The notes below the pieces were generated by a model that worked only from the letters and a program-made list of their open reading frames with translations, was not told the origin of the DNA and did not search any database. A stretch of 64,000 bases of DNA from NCBI RefSeq assembly GCF_020510425.1, contig NZ_JAHBAH010000001.1, forward strand, positions 3,887,001 through 3,951,000, read 5' to 3'. Numbering within the stretch: position 1 is the stretch's first letter; the number at the start of each line of letters is the position of its first letter. Positions 58,418-64,000 of the stretch are shown here, piece by piece. The position numbers and the translations under genes are program-made. Source of the stretch: Quatrionicoccus australiensis. Lineage in GTDB: Bacteria; Pseudomonadota; Gammaproteobacteria; Burkholderiales; Rhodocyclaceae.

Positions 58418-58600
58418 ATGAATAATCAAATCGAGCAGTTGCGTGAAAAGGCAGTAAAGCTCTGCGCCGATCACGGTGTGACGATCCAGCCTTATGGCGG
58501 CGTCTGGTGGTTGTTGGGCAACGGAATCAACCGTGTTGTCGCAGATTTGGCCGGTTTGTGCCGGTCTGACCTCGCTCCGCTGGCAATGGCCGAGCGCTAG
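58418..58600 (+). CDS. Small conserved-looking protein of unknown function
   Basis: A 60-residue soluble protein with a strong AAGAGGA ribosome-binding site 7 bp before the ATG and a good terminator 30 bp after the stop, so it looks like a real monocistronic gene. An N-terminal helix (QIEQLREKAVKLCADHG) precedes a QPYGGVWWLLGNGINRVVAD segment. I recognise no family. Confidence 0.6.
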   Translation: MNNQIEQLREKAVKLCADHGVTIQPYGGVWWLLGNGINRVVADLAGLCRSDLAPLAMAER

Positions 58601-58630
58601 GTCTCTTCCGGATTACGGAAGGGAGTGAAG

Positions 58631-58654
58631 AAAGCCGGGGCGACCCGGCTTTTT
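58631..58654 (+). terminator. Terminator of the 60-residue gene
   Basis: An 8-bp stem (AAGCCGGG / CCCGGCTT) with a 4-nt loop, followed by a short T-run (TTTTTG). Confidence 0.8.
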
Positions 58655-58668
58655 GTTTGTTCGGCTTT

Positions 58669-58884
58669 TCAGCAGGCTGGCGGTATTGAGGGTGCTGAAC
58701 TCTTGCCGGCATTGCTTGCAGATATCGTGCGCAGAGTCGCTGCAGTGCGTAGCAGGCTGTCGCTGATTGCCTTCTTGTTGGCAAAGATGCGGTGCAGCGC
58801 CTTGTGCATGCCGGCAACCGTGCGGGCGTAGTGGGCGAGGTCTTCGGTGTCTGGCGGCGTGATTCGATTGCTGGATGAGCGCAT
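58669..58884 (-). CDS. Possible small helical protein
   Basis: A 71-residue frame with a GAAAGG site 7 bp before the ATG. The middle (DLAHYARTVAGMHKALHRIF) could be an amphipathic helix; the C-terminus is serine/proline-rich. No family recognised. It may be a chance frame. Confidence 0.35.
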   Translation of the reverse strand: MRSSSNRITPPDTEDLAHYARTVAGMHKALHRIFANKKAISDSLLRTAATLRTISASNAGKSSAPSIPPAC

Positions 58885-58984
58885 CTTATGCCTTTCACAT
58901 GAATTTTATTGCCCGCCAGTTTATCCCGATATGATTATCGAATTGTTAACCGGAGATGTTTTTTCTGTGTAACGGCTCGCTCTG

Positions 58985-59644
58985 TCATGGCCTGGCAATG
59001 GTTTTCCGGATTTCGCCGTTACAGGCGTTGGCGACCCGCTCGTACTCTTCCGGCGTGTCGATCAGGGCCTGCGCCGCGTCGACGCTCGCGATGCGGCGTT
59101 CGATGTAAGGGAGCCAGCGTTCGTCGAGTTCCTGCTGCAGTTGCGTACGTTTTTGCCCGACCGGGCCGCGCCACGGACCACCGGTGGCAAAGCGGGTGTT
59201 CAGTGTGGCGAGCAGGTCCTTTTCGATTTCACCAATGTGGGCCTGGTAGGTTTTGACATGGCGAAGCTCATGTTCGTAGATCTCGCCGTAAGCGCAACTG
59301 CCGGCCGGGAACTCCCTGGCCACGTAGAGGACCATGGGGGCAAAGCCGATGCTGATGGTGATTTGCGGGCTGATGCATTCCCAGCGCCCGCTTTTGTCGA
59401 TGATGGCGGGTGTGGCGGTGGCGAATTTGACGACCGCGTTGCCGCGGGTCAGGCCAAGCACGACCTGGCCCGGTCGGGCCAGACTGGCACCGATATTGGT
59501 CAGGCTCTTGTAGCTGTAGCGGGTGTTTTGTGTGGTCGCTACTTCGATGCGCTTGAAGGTCACCGAAGGCTGCGGCAATTGCTCGCATTCATCGGCAAGG
59601 AGCGGCGCGGACAGGGCGATCAGGAGCAGGGCGGCGCAACGCAT
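58985..59644 (-). CDS. Secreted HExxH-motif putative metalloprotease
   Basis: A 219-residue exported protein. The start at 59644 gives a clear signal peptide (cleavage near PLLADE, ~residue 18). The site YEHELRHVKTYQAH (~residue 140) has an HExxH zinc motif, of the kind seen in DUF922-like small secreted proteases. Four to five cysteines suggest disulfides in the periplasm. Substrate unknown. It starts 10 bp after the RNase H-fold gene and is likely coupled to it. Confidence 0.7.
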   Translation of the reverse strand: MRCAALLLIALSAPLLADECEQLPQPSVTFKRIEVATTQNTRYSYKSLTNIGASLARPGQVVLGLTRGNAVVKFATATPAIIDKSGRWECISPQITISIGFAPMVLYVAREFPAGSCAYGEIYEHELRHVKTYQAHIGEIEKDLLATLNTRFATGGPWRGPVGQKRTQLQQELDERWLPYIERRIASVDAAQALIDTPEEYERVANACNGEIRKTIARP

Positions 59645-59654
59645 CGCTGGTCGA

Positions 59655-60149
59655 TCAGGCGGCTGCGAGAGCGGCATGGTGGTCGGCCAGGGTGTTGCCG
59701 CGACAGGTGGCATGCGCCTTGATCCAGGTGATTGCCGAGCTTTCCAGGATGCTGCCGGTGATTTGGTGATCGACCAGCATTTGTGCCAGTTCCGGATCCC
59801 TGCCCAGTCCGTGCATTTTGGCCTGCTGCAGGCGGTTGACCGTATCGAGATTGTCGCAGAACAAGGCGAGCGGCTTGCCGGGGAAGCCGGTTCCGGCTTG
59901 ATGCAGGGCGAAGAGGGCGGCTTGCAGTTCCTGCTCGTTGCTGCCGATCAATGGCGTGGTGCGGCTGTTGATCTGCGGCTCCCCTGTTTCATCGGCGAAG
60001 ATTACGGCCGCCTGTCCGCCATGCCGTTTTTCGCTGGCGTCGGAAAAAACCAGTACATGACCGGCAAACCGGCTGCCGAACTTGGCTGGCAAGGGGCCAA
60101 TCGATGGGTACTGGAGCCGGGGCTTTTTCTTGGGGCGTTTTCTGGGCAT
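59655..60149 (-). CDS. RNase H-fold protein
   Basis: A 164-residue protein with a lysine/arginine-rich N-terminus (~first 12 residues). The RNase HI acidic set appears to be kept: VFSDAS (~37), SNEQELQAALFAL (Glu ~74), LFCDNLDTV (~99) and LADHHA near the C-terminus. It may cleave RNA in RNA-DNA hybrids, but it is diverged from RnhA. It precedes the HExxH gene in a two-gene transcript. Confidence 0.65.
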   Translation of the reverse strand: MPRKRPKKKPRLQYPSIGPLPAKFGSRFAGHVLVFSDASEKRHGGQAAVIFADETGEPQINSRTTPLIGSNEQELQAALFALHQAGTGFPGKPLALFCDNLDTVNRLQQAKMHGLGRDPELAQMLVDHQITGSILESSAITWIKAHATCRGNTLADHHAALAAA

Positions 60150-60257
60150 GATGGAACGGCATTTGCGCGGTGGCGGGGAGAATATACCGCGTGCTGATCC
60201 CCGGCACCGGCTTTCTTGGTGCTGGCCCCAAGGGTGATGTCCGGGGCACCCGGCTGT

Positions 60258-61592
60258 CTAGCGGAATTTCTGTTTGAAATTGGCCGGGTCGAGGGCGTGT
60301 CTGGCGAGCAGTTTGTAGAACTCGGTGCGATTGCGTTGGGCGACGCGGGCCGCCTGGGCGACATTGCCGGCGGTGGCCTGGAGCAGACGGATCAGGTAGT
60401 CACGCTCGAAGTCGCGGCGGGCATCATCGAAAGCGGCAAGACTCTCTTCTTCGAAGTCGCGCATGACCCGGCGTACGATGGCTTCCGGAATGACCGGGGT
60501 AAGACTCAGTTCGGCAACCTGTTCAATGACGTTTTTGAGCTGACGGACATTGCCCGGCCAGCGGCCGTCGATCAGGGCTGCGACAGCCTCCGGCGCCAGG
60601 GTTGCAGATGCGTTTGGGCGGAGTCGGGAGAGAAAGTGCGTGGCCAGAACGGGAATGTCTTCCTGTCTTTCGCTCAAGGGGGGAATCCGCAGGCTGCTTC
60701 CACTCAGCAGATAAAAAAGATCACTGCGGAAGCTGCCATCGGCAACTGCGGTATCGAGCGGGCGAGGGCTGGAGGCAATGATCTGGGCAGCCGGAGTTTT
60801 TTTCGGTGCTTGGGTTGATTTGAGTCGATACAGCGGATCTCTGGCCTGCATTTGTGCGAAGAGCAGTGAAAACAGGCGAGCTTGTGCAATCGCCGAGAGG
60901 GCGGCGATGTCCTGAATGTAGAGAATGCCATCGGCGGCCTCGGCAAAGATGCTGCCTGGATCGGTCGGTGACAGTTTCTGCTCCAGTTCGTGGGCTGGAA
61001 ACTCGGTGCAGGACAGTGAGACAAACGGGGCGTCCTTGCGCTCTCCCGCAGCATGGATGGCTTTGGCCAGGCTGGCCTTGCCCGAGCCGTTCGGGCCGAT
61101 GATCAGGCTGCTTCTCGATTCCAGGCTGACCCGTAGGGCCTGGCGCAACAGTTCATCCATCAGGGGGCTGACGCTGATCAGTTTTTTGCGCCACTGGGCA
61201 GTGTCTTCCGGATTCAGTGAGGGTGAAATGCGCACCGCATCGGCCGTTCGTCGAAGCAGTTCCTGACCGTCGAATGGCTTTGTCAGAAAACTGAATACGC
61301 CGCGCCGGGTTGCGGCAACCGCATCGGGAATGGTGCCGTGCGCAGTCAGGATGATGACCGGCAGGGTGGGCGCTTCGCGTTGCAGATGTTCAAACAGGGC
61401 CAGGCCATCCATGCCGCCCATGCGCAGGTCGGTGATGACCAGTTGGGGGCGGTGTTCGCGAAAGCGGACAAGGGCCGCTTCACCGGAGTCGGCCTCGGCT
61501 ACCTGATAACCGGCAGCGGTCAGGCGCAGGCCAATCAGGTGCAACATGTCGAGGTCGTCATCGACGACCAGGATGCGCGCGCCAACTCCCAT
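60258..61592 (-). CDS. GlrR-like response regulator with degenerate AAA+ domain
   Basis: A 444-residue regulator: receiver domain (phospho-acceptor Asp ~55 in LVITDLRMGGMDG, Lys in TKPFDG), AAA+ domain, and a Fis-type helix-turn-helix at the end (NVAQAARVAQRNRTEFYKLL). Compared with NtrC-type activators the ATPase is altered: Walker A is GPNGSGKAS, the GAFTGA loop that contacts sigma-54 is deleted, Walker B reads GILYIQDI in place of GTLFLDEI, and the YYRL arginine position reads FYLL. It may thus not activate sigma-54 promoters. Last gene of the kinase-lipoprotein-regulator operon. Confidence 0.85.
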   Translation of the reverse strand: MGVGARILVVDDDLDMLHLIGLRLTAAGYQVAEADSGEAALVRFREHRPQLVITDLRMGGMDGLALFEHLQREAPTLPVIILTAHGTIPDAVAATRRGVFSFLTKPFDGQELLRRTADAVRISPSLNPEDTAQWRKKLISVSPLMDELLRQALRVSLESRSSLIIGPNGSGKASLAKAIHAAGERKDAPFVSLSCTEFPAHELEQKLSPTDPGSIFAEAADGILYIQDIAALSAIAQARLFSLLFAQMQARDPLYRLKSTQAPKKTPAAQIIASSPRPLDTAVADGSFRSDLFYLLSGSSLRIPPLSERQEDIPVLATHFLSRLRPNASATLAPEAVAALIDGRWPGNVRQLKNVIEQVAELSLTPVIPEAIVRRVMRDFEEESLAAFDDARRDFERDYLIRLLQATAGNVAQAARVAQRNRTEFYKLLARHALDPANFKQKFR

Positions 61593-61919
61593 TCAGCGGG
61601 TCTTCCCCCGGTTGCGGATTTCGCGATCGATGGCGAGCAGCGCATCAAGCTTTTTTTGCACTTCGTCGTTACGTTTCTGATTGTCTTTCAGTGCAAGTTC
61701 GAGGCGCCGCTTTTCCTCCTGGCAGTGGCGTTGCTTTTCTGCGAGTTGCCGCTCCGCTTCGATCAGTCGCCCTATCTCTGCCGATGTCGGCATCGGTGCC
61801 GGTGCTGCTTGTGGCGCTTCGACAGTCTCGGCTTTCTTGTCTCGCGGCGTGGCGCAGCCGCTTGCCACCAAAGCGATGCCAAGGAGGCAGATGGTTAAAC
61901 AGGTTTTTTTTCTCAGCAT
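61593..61919 (-). CDS. QseG-like coiled-coil lipoprotein
   Basis: A 108-residue lipoprotein with lipobox VASGC (~residue 22), a short proline/alanine-rich linker and a coiled coil (~50-100, rich in Glu, Lys and Arg). Its place between kinase and regulator, with no gap to the regulator, matches qseG/yfhG of the glrK-qseG-glrR operon. QseG is an outer-membrane partner of the GlrK kinase in Enterobacteria. Confidence 0.75.
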   Translation of the reverse strand: MLRKKTCLTICLLGIALVASGCATPRDKKAETVEAPQAAPAPMPTSAEIGRLIEAERQLAEKQRHCQEEKRRLELALKDNQKRNDEVQKKLDALLAIDREIRNRGKTR

Positions 61920-61928
61920 GCAACGGGC

Positions 61929-63365
61929 TCAGGCATCAGGTTGGATTCTCAGATAGGGGGCATGGCAGGGAAGCAAGACACGGAAATGCGCTCCGCCAGT
62001 GCTTTGCATCAGTAACAGTTCGCCACGCAAGGCAAGGACGAATTCCCGGCTGATGGTGAGTCCCAGGCCAACACCGGGCACCTGGCGGGTGGTCTTCCCC
62101 CGGTAGAAGGGATCGAAGATTTTTCCGCTGTCGTCGGCATCAATACCTGGCCCTTGATCATACACATCGAGTGTTGCCTGTTTGCTGTCGTGCTGCAGGG
62201 TCACGCGAATTTCCCCGCCTTCCGGGGAAAACTTGACCGCATTTGACAGGAGGTTGTGAATCACGGTCACCAGCGCTTCGCGGCCGGCAACGATAGGCGT
62301 TTCCTGCAGCGAGCACTGGATGGAAATCTTGCGTTCGGCAGCGATCAGGCGGTAAGTATCGAGTACCTGTTCGACCTGCTGGTCGAAGTGCAGCTTTTCA
62401 TGGCCGATGCGTTCGGCTGCGTGTTCTGCCTGTTGCAGCCGAAGCAGGCCTTCGATCAGATCCTGCAAACGTTGCGAATTGCTTTGCAATATTCTGACAA
62501 TCCGGCTCTGCTCTTCGGTCAGTGGGCCGGCAATTTGTTCTGCAAGCAGTGACGCGCCTTCGTTCATCGCAGCCAATGGCGTCTTGAGCTCGTGCGATAC
62601 ATGGCGCAAGACCTGGGTCCGGCTTTCCTCCAGGGAGAGCAGGCGTCGTCGCAGCCACTCAAGCCAGCGCCCCAGCCAGCGCAGGTCACCTGGGCCGTCG
62701 AGGGCAATTTCCTGCTGCAGGTCGCCCTTGCCCAGGCGCAGCACGGCATGCTCGAAGCGGCCGATCAGGCGGGCCAGCAGCGTACGTATCAGCCACAGGC
62801 AGAAAAACGCAAACAGGCCAGCGATCCCTGCCGCCAGCAGCATGCGCACTCGCAACGTGGCGGATTCGGCGAGATATTTTTCCTGTTCGCGTTCGAGTAT
62901 TGCGTGGGCATCGTCCAGCGTTCTCGCCGAGCTTTCCTTGATGTGGGTGATCGCGGCAAGCAAAGGCTGCGAGTCGCCACTGGCGCGCAGTATTGCGAAG
63001 GCGGCTTCTTCCTGGGCCAAATGGTCGTGCAACTCGTTGATGATTGTTGCGGGGAGCGGCGGCAGTCTGGAGAAGATTTGCACATTGTTCTGCCATTCGC
63101 TGCGAACCTGGGCGTAGTCCTGGAGCGAGGGAGCATCCCGCAGGACTTGATGGCGGCGCAGGTCGCGTTCCATGTGCACCAGATCTTCCGTCAGCTCACC
63201 GCCCAGCCGGGAAGATGTCGAATTCTGTTCGATGGCGGTGCGGTAATGCTTGTTCAGAGTGTCCAGCGCGATGAAGACGTAGGCCCCGGCGACCAGCAGG
63301 GGAAGCATGACCAGCAGGTGGCCGAAGGTGACCAGCTGCAGGAAGGAGCGCGGATAACGTTTCAT
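61929..63365 (-). CDS. GlrK-like sensor histidine kinase
   Basis: A 478-residue membrane kinase. The start at 63365 has AGGA 8 bp upstream; an ATG three codons earlier is possible. Helices at ~10-33 and ~180-200 flank a helical periplasmic domain, followed by HAMP, a dimerisation domain with the phospho-histidine in RHVSHELKTPL (~260) and a full ATPase domain (NLLSNAVKFSPEGG, DQGPGID, GVGLGLTIS). With the lipoprotein and regulator it forms a GlrK-QseG-GlrR type operon. Confidence 0.85.
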   Translation of the reverse strand: MKRYPRSFLQLVTFGHLLVMLPLLVAGAYVFIALDTLNKHYRTAIEQNSTSSRLGGELTEDLVHMERDLRRHQVLRDAPSLQDYAQVRSEWQNNVQIFSRLPPLPATIINELHDHLAQEEAAFAILRASGDSQPLLAAITHIKESSARTLDDAHAILEREQEKYLAESATLRVRMLLAAGIAGLFAFFCLWLIRTLLARLIGRFEHAVLRLGKGDLQQEIALDGPGDLRWLGRWLEWLRRRLLSLEESRTQVLRHVSHELKTPLAAMNEGASLLAEQIAGPLTEEQSRIVRILQSNSQRLQDLIEGLLRLQQAEHAAERIGHEKLHFDQQVEQVLDTYRLIAAERKISIQCSLQETPIVAGREALVTVIHNLLSNAVKFSPEGGEIRVTLQHDSKQATLDVYDQGPGIDADDSGKIFDPFYRGKTTRQVPGVGLGLTISREFVLALRGELLLMQSTGGAHFRVLLPCHAPYLRIQPDA

Positions 63366-63523
63366 GCCCGTCATCCTATGTCAGAGCGGCGTATGAAAAA
63401 AGTGTCGGGGGTAGACGACAGCTACCGGGGGCGGACGGAATCCCCGAGTATCTGCCCTGCGAGCTCGGCCAGGGGCTCGCATCCCTGTCACCTGGACTGC
63501 TCAGTCCTGAATGGAGGTTCATC

Positions 63524-63913
63524 ATGAATCCAAAGAAAATGCGCTTGCGTAGCCTGATCGGGCTATCCATCGCCCTGGCCAGCTTCGGCGCGGCCGCCCA
63601 AACCGCTGCCGAGCCGCCCGCCGGTCGACTGCTCGCCTCGAACTGTTTTCAGTGTCATGGCTATAACGGCAAGTCGAGCATCGGCTTCGAACGCCTGGCC
63701 GGTGAATCGGCTGCGGAAATCTACAAGGAACTGCGTGAAATGCGCAGCAAGGGATCGCCCGAGATGATGGACATGCATGCGCGTGGCTATAGCGATGCCC
63801 AGGTCCGCCTGATCGCCGATTACCTGTCCAAGGCAAATACGACGACAGCGACCGCCTCCGCCACGAAGGTGGCAACGGCGAAGAAATCCTCCACCAGCAA
63901 GAAAAAAGACTAA
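63524..63913 (+). CDS. fccA: Cytochrome c subunit of flavocytochrome c sulfide dehydrogenase
   Basis: A 129-residue periplasmic monohaem cytochrome. Signal peptide to ~residue 25 (SFGAAAQ), haem site CFQCH (~41) and a methionine ligand candidate in the SPEMMDMHARGYSD segment. A threonine/alanine/lysine tail of ~25 residues follows. A strong GGAGG precedes the ATG. It transfers electrons from sulfide oxidation by FccB, whose gene follows by 17 bp. Class I c-type cytochromes of other roles cannot be excluded. Confidence 0.75.
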   Translation: MNPKKMRLRSLIGLSIALASFGAAAQTAAEPPAGRLLASNCFQCHGYNGKSSIGFERLAGESAAEIYKELREMRSKGSPEMMDMHARGYSDAQVRLIADYLSKANTTTATASATKVATAKKSSTSKKKD

Positions 63914-63930
63914 CGCAAGGAGACTGCATC

Positions 63931-64000
63931 ATGAATCGTCGTGATTTTTTCCGTCTGGCCAGCCTGGCCGGACTCGGCGCTACGGCTGCCTCCTGGTCCA
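63931..64000 (+). CDS. Start of a Tat-exported protein, probably FccB (partial)
   Basis: Only 23 codons are in the window. AAGGAGA precedes the ATG. The sequence MNRRDFFRLASLAGLGATAA is a twin-arginine signal peptide, as on the FAD subunit of flavocytochrome c sulfide dehydrogenase. The upstream fccA-like gene supports FccB. Confidence 0.65.
   Translation, partial: MNRRDFFRLASLAGLGATAASWS

Overview
The window is a 64 kb stretch of a GC-rich betaproteobacterial chromosome. Gene content and order fit Rhodocyclales, probably a Dechloromonas/Azonexus-like organism. The supporting features are the rluC/yceF/yceD-rpmF-plsX-fabHDG-acpP-fabF block, nadB next to rpoE, an elongation factor P with Arg32 beside its rhamnosyltransferase EarP, and a flavocytochrome c sulfide dehydrogenase locus at the right edge. 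The taxonomic call is inference from gene content; no rRNA gene is present. Almost all of the window is core chromosome with dense, overlapping genes.

Region by region. 1-7420: end of a LysR regulator, alr, radA, a GGDEF/EAL membrane protein and a large FtsX-type permease without an adjacent ATPase. 7417-12292: a compact signalling cluster with an RsbW-like kinase, a FecR-domain protein, an OmpA-like lipoprotein, a CHASE2-SpoIIE phosphatase, a metallo-beta-lactamase-fold hydrolase and a STAS antagonist. 12371-18766: ygiQ, a truncated haemoglobin, typA, moaA and a degenerate Cu/Zn-SOD-like lipoprotein. 18936-24656: tRNA-Asn, a winged-helix/AsmA-like protein, an aromatic/aspartate aminotransferase, uvrB and a low-molecular-weight tyrosine phosphatase. 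24724-32141: rne, rluC, a HAD phosphatase, a Rieske protein, sppA, an RsmI-like methylase and the YceF-type Maf protein.

32253-38746 is the fatty-acid/phospholipid block. It is followed by divergent nadB and rpoE, then rseC, degP, a glutaredoxin-like gene, lepA, lepB, a DUF4845-like gene, and rnc-era-recO-pdxJ-acpS-nagZ chained by ATGA overlaps (to 50609). 50620-57351 holds a conserved hypothetical, argC, efp/earP, a family 5 uracil-DNA glycosylase, uvrC and pgsA. 57406-57844 holds four tRNA genes (Gly, Cys, Gly, Leu). 57845-58984 is a small AT-richer islet of short unfamiliar genes. 59655-58985 is an RNase H-fold/HExxH pair on the minus strand. 63365-60258 is a GlrK-QseG-GlrR-like operon whose regulator has a degenerate AAA+ domain. 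The window ends in fccA and the start of fccB.

The best candidate for an undescribed system is the 7.4-12.3 kb cluster. It holds a complete partner-switching module (kinase, phosphatase with its own periplasmic sensor, and phosphorylatable antagonist) interleaved with two envelope proteins and a hydrolase, and has no sigma factor nearby. Secondary candidates are the GAFTGA-less response regulator, the ligand-less SOD-like lipoprotein, the winged-helix/AsmA fusion, a dispersed GGTCGACC-centred palindrome, and a hairpin that appears to sequester the rne ribosome-binding site.
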